This document shows, piece after piece, positions 54,331 through 63,205 of a stretch of 64,000 bases of DNA. Under the pieces are notes generated by a model. The model searched no databases, had not been told where the DNA came from, and saw nothing but the letters and a program-made list of their open reading frames with translations. Origin of the DNA: Acinetobacter indicus CIP 110367 (GTDB taxonomy: Bacteria; Pseudomonadota; Gammaproteobacteria; Pseudomonadales; Moraxellaceae); contig NZ_KI530755.1 of assembly GCF_000488255.1 (NCBI RefSeq), forward strand, positions 124,001-188,000, in the 5' to 3' direction. Both the position numbers and the translations under genes were made by a program. Numbering within the stretch: position 1 is the first letter of the stretch; each line of letters opens with the position of its first letter.

Positions 54331-55629
54331 TTGGATATTGCAGTCATCGGTAGTGGCATGGCTGGGCTAGCTACCGCAAGAATTCTTAAAGATGCAGGGC
54401 ATAACATTACAATTTTTGAAGCTCTGCCTGGACGTGGAATGGACAGCCACAGTACTGAGTTTGAAGGCGGTTTAATTGACGCACCGCTGCGGGTCATGAA
54501 TCCGCATTTGTGGAAAAACACGCTCAGTTTAGCCACCTATCTGGGTATTCCGACCTTCCCGGTACGGACCTATATGGCCTGTAGCTGGTTATTTGAAGAC
54601 CGGACCGAAACCTGGTTAACCACCTCGCGTACGCGTATCGGGAATTTCCCGATTATCAATAACCGTAAAGGCTTGCAGCAATACGGCTGGCGTCTGGTTA
54701 AAGGCATGTTGCAGTTAAAAACGGCAATTGCCAAATTCTTCCGGTCGAAGAATCAGGACATTACCCTGGCTGAGTTCATCAACCAGAATGAAATTGAAGA
54801 AGTGTTCTGGCATGGCGCGGTAATGCCGGTGTTGTACACCATCTGTACCTGTAACCCGAAAACCATTGGCGAATGGCCAGCGAAGCCGCTGTTGACCTTC
54901 TTGCGTCAATTGACCGATGGTGATGCGCTGTTGCGTATTCAGGGTGGCACTCCGGCGCTGGTGAATAAGCTGATTGAAGGTATTCATATCAAGAGTGGTT
55001 CACCCATCACCCATATTAGCCAGCAAGATGATCAGGTCTATGTCAAAAATGCCGAAGGCGAAACTGCGGTATTTGACCGTGTGGTGGTGGCCACCCCAAC
55101 TACCAATATCGAGAACTTCCTCGATCGTGAACAGTTTGCCGAAGATATTGCCTTGTTAAAGCAGTTCAAGTTTGAACAGGGCGAACTGGTGATTCATACC
55201 GATAGCACAGTGATGCCGCCAAAACGCAAAGACTGGTCGGTACTGAGCTATATGATGGACCGCAAGTTTACCCGTCAGCAATTTACTGTCTGGCTAAACT
55301 CGATTGAGCCATCGCTGGTCGGTAAAACGCCGGTGTTCCAGACCTGGCGTCCGGTCACGCCTATTGATCCGAAGAAAGTCATTTCTTCTGTCACCCTGAC
55401 CCGTGCGGTGGTGGATTCAAAAACCGTGGCACTGAACAAAGAATTGCAACAGCGTCATAAAGTCGCTGATCGCAAGGTGTTCTTCTGTGGTTCATGGTCA
55501 TGTGACGGCTTGCCAATTTTAGAATCAGCCGTGACTTCAGCCATGCATATTGCAGAAATTTTTGGTGCACCGTTGCCGTTTGTGGGCTTAAAACCTAAAG
55601 TAGAGGTTGCTCCCCAACTCGGCTATTAA
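54331..55629 (+). CDS. FAD-dependent amine-oxidase/desaturase-type oxidoreductase
   Basis: A 432-residue flavoprotein. The N-terminal dinucleotide-binding fold MDIAVIGSGMAGLATARILK with acidic end FEALPG gives GxGxxG and the ribose-binding Glu. LIDAPLRVMNPHLWKNTLSL and the C-terminal VFFCGSWSCDGLPILESAV (the usual GD-x-x-x FAD motif, altered) place it with phytoene-desaturase/amine-oxidase relatives. The start is TTG 54331, as no in-frame ATG precedes the Rossmann strand. Three bases separate it from the methyltransferase, so they form an operon. Similar FAD protein-methyltransferase pairs occur in lipid-modification clusters; substrate unknown. Confidence 0.8.
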   Translation: MDIAVIGSGMAGLATARILKDAGHNITIFEALPGRGMDSHSTEFEGGLIDAPLRVMNPHLWKNTLSLATYLGIPTFPVRTYMACSWLFEDRTETWLTTSRTRIGNFPIINNRKGLQQYGWRLVKGMLQLKTAIAKFFRSKNQDITLAEFINQNEIEEVFWHGAVMPVLYTICTCNPKTIGEWPAKPLLTFLRQLTDGDALLRIQGGTPALVNKLIEGIHIKSGSPITHISQQDDQVYVKNAEGETAVFDRVVVATPTTNIENFLDREQFAEDIALLKQFKFEQGELVIHTDSTVMPPKRKDWSVLSYMMDRKFTRQQFTVWLNSIEPSLVGKTPVFQTWRPVTPIDPKKVISSVTLTRAVVDSKTVALNKELQQRHKVADRKVFFCGSWSCDGLPILESAVTSAMHIAEIFGAPLPFVGLKPKVEVAPQLGY

Positions 55630-55632
55630 TCT

Positions 55633-56457
55633 ATGCGCTGGCTTCAGGCAATTTTTCGACAGGCTCCTTCCCATAAATATGCAATCAATGCAGCGCTTTT
55701 GGGAGATCCTGCCGAGTTGCCCTGGAGCAATCTGGGCTACTGGCACTCATCTGCACAGGACTATCCGGCGGCGTGCCAGCAGCTGGCCGATCATTTGGCC
55801 GAAGCCGTTCAGTTGCAATCCACAGATCGGCTGCTCGATTTAGGCTGTGGACAGGGCGCCAGCCTGTTGCACTGGCAACAGCATTATCAACTCTCAAATA
55901 TTACCGCCGTTGAACTGCAAACGACCTGTGTCGAGCAGATTCAAGCGCGCTGGCCAGAGCTGCCCATCTATGCGCAGTCTTTTTTAAATTTAAAAAATCT
56001 CATACCTCTGGCGCCATTTGATGTGGTGCTGTGTATTGATGCGGCCTATCATCATGCTTTGAATTCATTTCTGGATGCCGTGCAACCGGTTTTAAATTCA
56101 AAAGGCCGTCTGGGTTTTCACACCCTGATATTGTCACCGCAGTTTTTAAAATCAAATACATTACAACAGCATTCTTATCGCGCTTTATTAAAGGCGGCGG
56201 ATGTGTCGTTGCCGGAACTGAAAACCGCAGTACAACTGGAGCAGTGTTTGCAGGAACGCGGTTTTACCCAGATTCAGATTGAAGATTTATCTGCACCAGT
56301 GTTAAACAGATTTGCCGAATATATCCAGCAGCTGCACTGGCCGCAGCACAGTCCAGGTCTGGACCGGATCAAGATTGCCATGACCGCAAAGCTGTGCCGA
56401 CGTTTATATAAAGATGGCTTGGTGAGATATGTGCAAGTGACCGCACACACGCAATAA
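55633..56457 (+). CDS. Class I SAM-dependent methyltransferase
   Basis: A 274-residue cytosolic protein. Motif I DRLLDLGCGQGASLLHWQQH near 75, post-I AVELQTTCVEQI, motif II FDVVLCIDAAYHHALNSFLD near 135 and motif III GRLGFHTLILS near 160 define the Rossmann methyltransferase. The N-terminal 70 residues (WLQAIFRQAPSHKYAINAAL, PWSNLGYWHS) and C-terminal helices would bind the acceptor, which is not identifiable. The NLGYWHS segment recalls methyltransferases of the cyclopropane-fatty-acid/sterol type. It is co-transcribed with the FAD oxidoreductase. Confidence 0.82.
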   Translation: MRWLQAIFRQAPSHKYAINAALLGDPAELPWSNLGYWHSSAQDYPAACQQLADHLAEAVQLQSTDRLLDLGCGQGASLLHWQQHYQLSNITAVELQTTCVEQIQARWPELPIYAQSFLNLKNLIPLAPFDVVLCIDAAYHHALNSFLDAVQPVLNSKGRLGFHTLILSPQFLKSNTLQQHSYRALLKAADVSLPELKTAVQLEQCLQERGFTQIQIEDLSAPVLNRFAEYIQQLHWPQHSPGLDRIKIAMTAKLCRRLYKDGLVRYVQVTAHTQ

Positions 56458-56518
56458 AGCAGAAAAAATAGCGCCATAAAAACAACAAAGGCCCACTAAA
56501 ATAGCGAGCCTAAGAAAA

Positions 56519-56594
<76 letters not shown>

Positions 56595-56816
56595 ATTGTG
56601 GAGTTGCATTTTACAGATTTTTAATTCGGGCGCAAGCGAAAAAATAAGCAATTAAAAGTAGGCGACAGGCGCTGTTTTATTTTTATCCAGCTCTTGTTTT
56701 CGCGCTTAAACATCGTGGAAGAGGCAAGTTTCTGCTCAAGACAACAATAGCTCACGTTCAGGGCGAGCTATTGTTTTGAATTTAAAATAAAGGGGGTTAA
56801 GTGCCGCAGAGGCGTG

Positions 56817-57044
56817 CTACTTGCTCCTTAAAATACGGTCTAAATCTTGTGCACATTCTTCAAGGGTAAAAGCCATATCGAGTTGCATTTGTGGTTTGAG
56901 TTCGTTGGCGAGAGATCTCCACTGCTCAATAAGTTTAAGGGCTTTTTGAATTTTATGTCGATTGAGGTCTTTGGCGATGGTGGGGGTATAACCACCACGT
57001 TTGGCATTTTTAATTTGTTTGACATAATTTGCGCTGTTATTCAT
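56817..57044 (-). CDS. Small hypothetical protein
   Basis: Start at ATG 57044 (MNNSANYVKQIKNAKRGGYT) with GGGAGCG upstream, giving 75 residues. The open frame continues to 57218 but that part is low-complexity and basic. The rest (RHKIQKALKLIEQWRSLANE, DMAFTLEECAQDLDRILRS) is helical and ordinary in composition. No family was recognised. It lies between two tRNA genes. Confidence 0.55.
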   Translation of the reverse strand: MNNSANYVKQIKNAKRGGYTPTIAKDLNRHKIQKALKLIEQWRSLANELKPQMQLDMAFTLEECAQDLDRILRSK

Positions 57045-57816
57045 GCTCGCTCCCGAATAGCAGTTTTTTGACTGATTGGCTTTAAACATCTTTTTTGGCA
57101 CGATTAAATGAAGAATATTTTTTAAGTTAATAGTTTTAAACAGTTGTTTATTTTGCCTATTGTTCTCCTTGTTCTGTTTAGGTCTGTGTTTAACATAGCA
57201 CAATGCTTGCTGCTGCAAAGCTTGCGAATTCTATGCCACTTTTTACTGTTTTAGCATGAGATGATGACTTTTTGTTGACATCTGTGGTTTAAAAACAGGT
57301 TGGAACTGTGGCAGGCTGTAACTTTCACATATATGCGGGCAGGATGGCATAACCCGAAGATCATGCTTAACAACCCAAGAGATGAACGGGGAGTCAGAAA
57401 AGTTGATGCTATTTTCAGCAAAGCTCGAGATGGTGCTGGAAAAATAAGCGCTTCAAGTCAATGAATTTATCAATATAGTTTTGAATTTGATAGAAAAAGT
57501 CTATCTCAGGTTTCCTATTTTATCTGTGTTAAAAACTTGACCATCCATTTAAATTTTAGGGAAGCAGATGCGATAGATGCTCTGCTTTTTCAACTATAAA
57601 TTTAAATTCAAAAGCTGATGAATTTAAAACTTAGCGGATGTATTCAGGCTCAAGTTTTTAAATTCAAAAAAATAAAAGTACTGTTGTTATTTTAAAATCT
57701 AATCCAGAAACAAGCAGATAATTTCACTGTCTGGAATTAAATAATTTTGAAAAAGCAGAAAAATCGAAGCATAAAAAAAGACCCAAATTTTACAATTTGA
57801 GTCTTTTTAAACATTC
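57045..57816. other. AT-rich 770-bp interval between the small gene and tRNA-Ser
   Basis: No credible gene. AGCAGA/TCTGCT with T's near 57560-57592 looks like a weak terminator and may be what is left of a gene. The tRNA-Ser terminator is at 57776-57808. Confidence 0.5.
57776..57808 (-). terminator. Terminator of tRNA-Ser
   Basis: Minus-strand AAAAAGACTCAAATT/AATTTGGGTCTTTTT, loop GTAA, directly after the tRNA 3' end. Confidence 0.8.
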
Positions 57817-57906
57817 TGGCGGTGAGAGAGGGATTCGAACCCTCGATACGCGTCAACGTATACACACTTTCCAGGCGTGCTCCTTCAGCCACTCGGACAC
57901 CTCACC
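57817..57906 (-). tRNA. tRNA-Ser (anticodon GGA)
   Basis: Minus strand, 90 nt with encoded CCA. Acceptor GGTGAGG/CTCACC-type pairing, anticodon loop CTGGAAA (GGA), long variable arm TATACGTTGACGCGTAT, T arm GAGGGTTCGAATCCCTC. The long variable arm is diagnostic of class II Ser tRNA. Confidence 0.96.
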
Positions 57907-58027
57907 ATAGGCCGTGGATAATACCCAAAAAAAGTCACTCTGCCAAGCTGAAACAATTGATTTGCGGAAAAACTTTTGGGCTGGTGCTATTATGCGCAAA
58001 AATACGGTCTATCCATGAAGACATTCT

Positions 58028-59908
58028 ATGCAAAGTACTGCAAAAAAAGCCGCCCTGCCTGTGATTACCCTCGCGGCACTGGGCGTAGTTTTTGGTGACA
58101 TTGGAACGAGTCCACTCTATGCCTTGCGTCAATGTTTCCTGACCGCACATCTGGCCATTTCTGAAGGCAGTGTTCTGGGGATTTTATCGCTGATCTTCTG
58201 GTGCATGATGCTGACCATCAGCTTTAAATACGTCACCATCATCATGCGCGCAGACAACAACGGCGAAGGCGGGATTATGTCGCTGCTGGCCTTAAACCTG
58301 CGTACCACCCGTATTTCCGAACAGAAGAAAATCTACCTGATTGCACTGGGCTTTATTGGTGCATCGCTGTTTTTTGGTGATGGGATTATTACCCCGGCCA
58401 TTTCGGTGCTGTCGGCGATTGAAGGGCTGAGTATTGCCACCCCGATGTTTAACCAGTGGCTGATTCCCTTATCTATCGGGATTCTGGCTGGACTGTTTCT
58501 GGTACAGCGTCATGGCACTGGCATCATGGGCACCTTCTTTGGGCCGTTGACCCTGCTCTGGTTCCTGTCGATTGGCGGGGTGGGGCTGTGGAGTATTATC
58601 CAGACGCCGTATGTGCTGGCGATGATCAGCCCGCACTGGGCCATTAACTTTGTGCTGAAACAGCCTTATGTGGCCTTTTTAACCATGGGTGCAGTCATTT
58701 TGACCATGACCGGTGGTGAAGCGATTTATGCCGATATGGGGCATTTTGGCCGCTTGCCGATCCGGATGGCCTGGTTTGTGATTGTGCTGCCATGTCTGTT
58801 ATTGAATTACGCCGGACAGGGCGCCTTGTTGCTGCGTGATCCGGACGCGATTACCAATCCTTTCTATCTGCTGGTGCCGGACTGGGGTCTGTATCCGATG
58901 ATTGCGCTGGCCACGGCTGCGGCGGTGATTGCCTCACAGGCGGTGATTACTGGCGTATTTTCGATGGTCAATCAGGCTATTCAGCTGCGTTATTTGCCGC
59001 GTTTATCGGTCAAACATACCTCAGAAGTGGAACAGGGCCAGATTTATCTACCGTTCATTAACTGGGTACTGTTTGTATCGGTGGTGATTCTGATTCTGCT
59101 GTTTGAAAACAGTGCCAATCTGGCCAGTGCCTATGGCGTAGCGGTGACCATGACCATGCTCTGCGGCACCATTTTAATTTCCATTCTGGCCTATGGTTTC
59201 TGGCGCTGGCCGGTGTGGAAAGTGCTGCTGTTTGCACTGCCTTTTTTAATTCTGGATCTGATTTTTGTCGGTTCAACCTCACTGAAAATTGTCGCCGGTG
59301 GCTGGGTACCAATTTTAATTGGTGCCATTGTATTTACCCTCCTGATGACCTGGAAAGATGGCCGTGCCTTGCTGATTCATCATCTGGAAAAAGATGCCTT
59401 GCCGATTGAGCTGTTTATTAAAAGTATCAGCATGGGCAATGACACCAAATTTGTGCCGGGCGAAGCGGTATTCTTGACTGGTACGCCGAATATCGTGCCA
59501 CATGCGATGCTGCATAACATCAAGCACAATAAGGTGTTGCATGAGCGCAATATTATGGTGACGGTGGTGACGCGCGATATTCCGTATGTGCCGCAAGAAG
59601 AGCGGGTGCAGATTGAACGGCTAGATGAACGTTTTTACCGGATTTTTATCTATTACGGTTTTAAAGATCAGCCGAATATTCCGCGCGCGTTAAAGCAGGC
59701 CTATGATGAATTGGGCTTTGAATTCGACATGATGCAAATGAGCTTCTTTATTTCACGTGAACGCATTATCAGCACAGTCGGCGAAGGCATGGCACCGTGG
59801 CGGGAAAAGCTGTTTATTTCGATGCAGCGCAATACCAGTCCGGTCAGTGACTTCTACCAGATTCCGACCAACCGGGTTGTGGAGCTGGGCAGTCAAATCC
59901 AGATCTGA
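58028..59908 (+). CDS. kup: Low-affinity potassium uptake protein Kup
   Basis: A 626-residue inner-membrane K+/H+ symporter (KUP/HAK/KT family). [19 protein letters not shown] near 20 is the family signature. About 12 helices run to residue 460. [17 protein letters not shown] near 75 and [19 protein letters not shown] near 115 are conserved. A cytoplasmic C-terminal domain of about 165 residues carries [20 protein letters not shown] and the family pattern after it. Stand-alone gene, ATG 58028, ending in a strong terminator. Confidence 0.97.
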   Translation: MQSTAKKAALPVITLAALGVVFGDIGTSPLYALRQCFLTAHLAISEGSVLGILSLIFWCMMLTISFKYVTIIMRADNNGEGGIMSLLALNLRTTRISEQKKIYLIALGFIGASLFFGDGIITPAISVLSAIEGLSIATPMFNQWLIPLSIGILAGLFLVQRHGTGIMGTFFGPLTLLWFLSIGGVGLWSIIQTPYVLAMISPHWAINFVLKQPYVAFLTMGAVILTMTGGEAIYADMGHFGRLPIRMAWFVIVLPCLLLNYAGQGALLLRDPDAITNPFYLLVPDWGLYPMIALATAAAVIASQAVITGVFSMVNQAIQLRYLPRLSVKHTSEVEQGQIYLPFINWVLFVSVVILILLFENSANLASAYGVAVTMTMLCGTILISILAYGFWRWPVWKVLLFALPFLILDLIFVGSTSLKIVAGGWVPILIGAIVFTLLMTWKDGRALLIHHLEKDALPIELFIKSISMGNDTKFVPGEAVFLTGTPNIVPHAMLHNIKHNKVLHERNIMVTVVTRDIPYVPQEERVQIERLDERFYRIFIYYGFKDQPNIPRALKQAYDELGFEFDMMQMSFFISRERIISTVGEGMAPWREKLFISMQRNTSPVSDFYQIPTNRVVELGSQIQI

Positions 59909-59938
59909 TGCAACGGCGTGGTCTCAACGCAACTGCAA

Positions 59939-59971
59939 TAAAAAAACCAGAGCATAGCTCTGGTTTTTTTG
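59939..59971. terminator. Terminator between kup and the secreted protein gene
   Basis: AAAACCAGAGC/GCTCTGGTTTT with loop ATA and flanking A/T runs, bidirectional. Confidence 0.85.
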
Positions 59972-59996
59972 GAGGATAAAAGCCTAAAATGGGTCT

Positions 59997-60644
59997 TTAA
60001 TTGGCTTCATTCAGGCTTGGTGCTTCAGGTAGGGCTTGAACAGGCGCTTGCATCTGCTCAGCATCAGCTTCAGGTGCGGCCTGAATAGCAGGGTCTGCCA
60101 TTGGTGCTGCTTCTGGTGCAGCGGCTAAGGCTTCCTGGGTAACATCGGTTTCGGCTTCTATACCATTCACCGGCGCTTCAGCTGAGGAATCCATCATGGG
60201 TGCTGCATTCTGGGCGGCTTCCGCTGCAGGTGCAGTCAACTCTGCTGCGGGTGGTTCAGTAATAGGCTGTGCGCCCTGGGCCAACGGATCAGTTGACTGG
60301 CCAGCCGGTACCGGTTGTGAGGTCAGCGCTGATGCATCGGGTGCAACCGCTTGTACCGGAGCATCATGGCCTGGTACCTGGGCGGGTGCATCTGCCGGAA
60401 TCACATCCAGCTGCGGATTGGTCGGCATCGGCTGAACCACTTGCGGATTGGCTTCAGAGACAATGCGCACCTGACCGCTGGCCACGATATCCTGCAATGA
60501 ACCCGGCTGACCATTAACCGTGGTCACCACTTTGGCTTTCGATAAGCTTTCCAGGGTATCACCCGGTTGAATGGGAGGTTCGGCAAAGGCAGTTGCACTC
60601 ATTAAACCGGTAATCAGGCCGGCACCCAGTAATTTGGAATACAT
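59997..60644 (-). CDS. Secreted Ala/Pro/Gln-rich protein of unknown function
   Basis: A 215-residue exported protein. The start is ATG 60644 with GGAGGAA upstream; codons to 60659 are dropped. The signal peptide MYSKLLGAGLITGLMSATAF ends AFA before EPPIQPGDTLESLSK. A short folded part (VVTTVNGQPGSLQDIVASGQ) resembles a small barrel repeat. From about residue 65 on it is low-complexity, built of Ala, Pro, Gln, Glu and Asp with PVQ and EAAP units, so probably disordered and periplasmic. No Cys and no outer-membrane signature. Function unknown. Confidence 0.75.
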   Translation of the reverse strand: MYSKLLGAGLITGLMSATAFAEPPIQPGDTLESLSKAKVVTTVNGQPGSLQDIVASGQVRIVSEANPQVVQPMPTNPQLDVIPADAPAQVPGHDAPVQAVAPDASALTSQPVPAGQSTDPLAQGAQPITEPPAAELTAPAAEAAQNAAPMMDSSAEAPVNGIEAETDVTQEALAAAPEAAPMADPAIQAAPEADAEQMQAPVQALPEAPSLNEAN

Positions 60645-60908
60645 AGATTCCTCCATCAAATTTTTATCACACGATTTTTTCGTGAACTACCTTGGCATAT
60701 AACACTGGCCTGACACAACGCAGCACACTGAAAGCCATCCAGACTTATCATAAACTGTGTTAAAACTCTGACAGACTGTTACACAGTCACCGCCTGTACA
60801 GCGGTTTATTGTCTAATTGTTAAGCGAACAACAGCCAGAACATATACAAGCTGCAGACCCCTTGTTAAGCTCGGCCAATATGTGATTCTTATAGTTTTTA
60901 GCAGTGTA

Positions 60909-61991
60909 ATGGCCAGAAAAAAGCGCAGTACAAATCCGCCTCTCTTTCCCTTTTTTCATCAAGGAAGTTTAAAAGTTGTTTTAGGTGTGGTGGCCGCTGG
61001 CAGTTTCGCGATTGCCTTTGGACAGGAAAAAATCAGCCAGTGGATGTCCTTGACACCAAGCACTTCGAATAGTGCCTGTCTGGAACAATTTTACCGTGAT
61101 GTGCCGCCGTATTTAATTAAAGACAGTCTGCGCAAAGACAGTTATCCGCTGTGCTTTAATGGTTTTAACGTGATGTATTCCGGCGTGTCCAAAACCCCGC
61201 TGTGGGTGGCTGAAAGTCTGACCCCGGCGCGTTTAAGCCAGAAAATTCCCCGTGAAGACAGTTTCCATGAAGAAGAGCGGGTGAAAGAGCAGCACCGCGC
61301 GACCTTGGCGGATTATCGCGGTTCAGGCTATGACCGCGGACATATGGCGCCAAATGCCGATATGTCCAATAAAGCGGCACAATACGACAGCTTCTCGCTG
61401 GCCAATATGGTGCCACAAGCGCCGAAGAATAATCAGCAGGTCTGGCGTGAACTGGAAGAAGCCACCCGTGCGCTGGTGACCAAGCATAAACAGGATGTGT
61501 ATGTCATCACCGGGCCGACTTTTAGTGGCAAAAAACTGAAAGCGATTGGTAATGGGGTGATTGTTCCAACCTCGGTGTATAAAGCCATTTACTTACCTAA
61601 AACCGGCGCAATTGGCGCCTACTATGCACCGAATGACAATTCCCTGCAGGTCAAAGTGGTCAGCGTCTGTTATTTAGAAGAACAGTTGGGCATTAACCTG
61701 TTTCCGCAGCTGACCGAAGAGCAAAAACGCAATACCTATAAATTGCCGCTGACCGCCAACGCGGTAAAAGCCAATAAACCACTGGAATATTCGCATTGGG
61801 ATGCAGAAAGCCAGTGTGCTGAAGATGTTGCTCCGGAGCAGCTACAGGCCTTACAGCGTCAGTTTAAATCGGGAGGTAGCACGGCCACTGCCAGTGGTAC
61901 AACCTTGGATGCCGAAACCCAGGATGCCATCATTAAGCAGTTGATTGAGGCCTTGTTGCACTATATCTTACAGTTAATGAATAAAAGCTGA
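60909..61991 (+). CDS. DNA/RNA non-specific endonuclease (NUC family), membrane-anchored
   Basis: A 360-residue nuclease from ATG 60909 (MARKKRSTNPPLFPFFHQGS). A hydrophobic helix near 22-42 (LKVVLGVVAAGSFAIAFG) follows basic residues, so it is probably inner-membrane anchored with the catalytic domain outside the cytoplasm. The active-site motif GYDRGHMAPNADMSN puts the general-base His at 145. NMVPQAPKNNQQVWRELEEA carries the Mg-binding Asn. Two Cys pairs may form disulfides. The C-terminal ~60 residues, Thr/Ser-rich then a Leu/Ile helix, are unusual for the family. It probably degrades extracellular or periplasmic nucleic acid. Confidence 0.88.
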   Translation: MARKKRSTNPPLFPFFHQGSLKVVLGVVAAGSFAIAFGQEKISQWMSLTPSTSNSACLEQFYRDVPPYLIKDSLRKDSYPLCFNGFNVMYSGVSKTPLWVAESLTPARLSQKIPREDSFHEEERVKEQHRATLADYRGSGYDRGHMAPNADMSNKAAQYDSFSLANMVPQAPKNNQQVWRELEEATRALVTKHKQDVYVITGPTFSGKKLKAIGNGVIVPTSVYKAIYLPKTGAIGAYYAPNDNSLQVKVVSVCYLEEQLGINLFPQLTEEQKRNTYKLPLTANAVKANKPLEYSHWDAESQCAEDVAPEQLQALQRQFKSGGSTATASGTTLDAETQDAIIKQLIEALLHYILQLMNKS

Positions 61992-62061
61992 TCAGCACAT
62001 ATAAACGGCAGGATGAGCAATTGATCCTGCCACAACAACCAGCATTACGGCCGAGGTGGGT

Positions 62062-62307
62062 ATGTTTAAACCGTTTCAACATGGGACAGAATCTCATGCC
62101 ATTCATGATCTGACTGTCGAGAATGATCTGGACTGCGTGAATGTCTATGGCAATTTACAGCTCACCAAGGACCAGGCGGGTCTGGCTGCGGCTAAAGCCT
62201 TGCAGGCACTGCTGAATGAGGTGGTTGCGGCTCTGGAAAAAGAGCCAAATCTGCCTGAAAAAGTCCAGCGTACCGAAGTACGGGAAATCGAAAATCCTTT
62301 TCTTTGA
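62062..62307 (+). CDS. Small conserved-looking hypothetical protein
   Basis: An 81-residue soluble protein from ATG 62062 (MFKPFQHGTESHAIHDLTVE) with GAGGTGGG upstream; GTG 62056 is less likely. The centre (CVNVYGNLQLTKDQAGLAAA, KALQALLNEVVAALE) suggests a beta hairpin and a helix. No family known to me. It follows the nuclease by 70 bases on the same strand and may share its transcript. A terminator follows at 62314. Confidence 0.7.
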   Translation: MFKPFQHGTESHAIHDLTVENDLDCVNVYGNLQLTKDQAGLAAAKALQALLNEVVAALEKEPNLPEKVQRTEVREIENPFL

Positions 62308-62313
62308 CATTCT

Positions 62314-62338
62314 TCCTGTCTTAGAGGACAGGGTTTTT
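62314..62338 (+). terminator. Terminator after the small hypothetical gene
   Basis: CCTGTC/GACAGG stem, loop TTAGAG, then five T's. Confidence 0.65.
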
Positions 62339-62372
62339 ACGCTCTAACTAATAAACTGTTCATTTAAAATAT

Positions 62373-62396
62373 AAAAAAGCCCACCGAAGTGAGCTT
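62373..62396 (-). terminator. Terminator of aqpZ
   Basis: Minus-strand GCTCAC-TTCG-GTGGGC followed by six T: a UUCG tetraloop with one G-U pair. Confidence 0.75.
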
Positions 62397-62414
62397 GTAG
62401 GACGTGCAGCAAGA

Positions 62415-63102
62415 TTAGTCCTTCTTGCCAACCACTTTATAAATCACCGCGCCAATTACCGCACCAATCATTGGTGCAACCCAGAATAACCAGAGCTGGC
62501 TTAAGGCGGCAGTTTCTGCAAAGAACGCTACACCGGTACTACGGGCCGGGTTGACTGAGGTGTTGGTGACCGGAATACTGATTAAGTGAATCAGGGTTAA
62601 GGCCAGACCAATTGCAATTGGCGCAAAACCGGCCGGCGCACGCTGATCGGTAGCGCCTAAAATAATAATCAGGAAAAAGGCGGTTAAGACAATTTCAATG
62701 ATCAGCGCTGAAACGAGTGAATATTGCCCCGGGGATAATTCACCAAAACCATTGCTGGCAAAACCACCGGTGCCGCTAAAACCGGCCTGACCCTGGACAA
62801 TCAGGTATAAAATCCAGGCCGCGACGACAGCACCCAATACCTGGGCAACGATATACGGGAGCAGTTCTTTGGCTTCAAAACGGCCGCCGGCCCATAAGCC
62901 CAGACTCACCGCCGGGTTAAAGTGACCGCCTGAAATATGCCCCACGGCATAGGCCGCGGTTAAAACGGTTAAACCAAAGGCAATCGATACGCCAACAAAG
63001 CCAATGCCCAGTTCAGGGGAAGGCTGCAGCCAGCACGGCACTACCACAGCCGCCGAATACCAGCCAGAAGGTCCCCAGAAATTCTGCACAATATTTATTC
63101 AT
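62415..63102 (-). pseudogene. aqpZ: Aquaporin Z, interrupted by a one-base frameshift
   Basis: Water channel of the inner membrane. ATG 63102 opens [20 protein letters not shown] then SAVLAAAFP and hits TGA because of one extra base in a CCCC run (63016-63019). In the next frame the protein continues [20 protein letters not shown] to the end. Both NPA boxes are intact (HFNPAVSLG and SVNPARSTG), and six helices are visible across the joined frames, total about 229 residues. A start further in the second frame would lack helix 1. Either the gene is broken, or the run was miscounted in sequencing. ATG 63108 is an alternative start. Confidence 0.85.
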
Positions 63103-63205
63103 TTTCATGTCTTCAGAATTTTATTTATGTGATGAAAATTATAAAGTGTGAAATATATCACACTATTTTTGTAAAATACTCTTTTTTTATACGCTTCAAA
63201 TTAAA

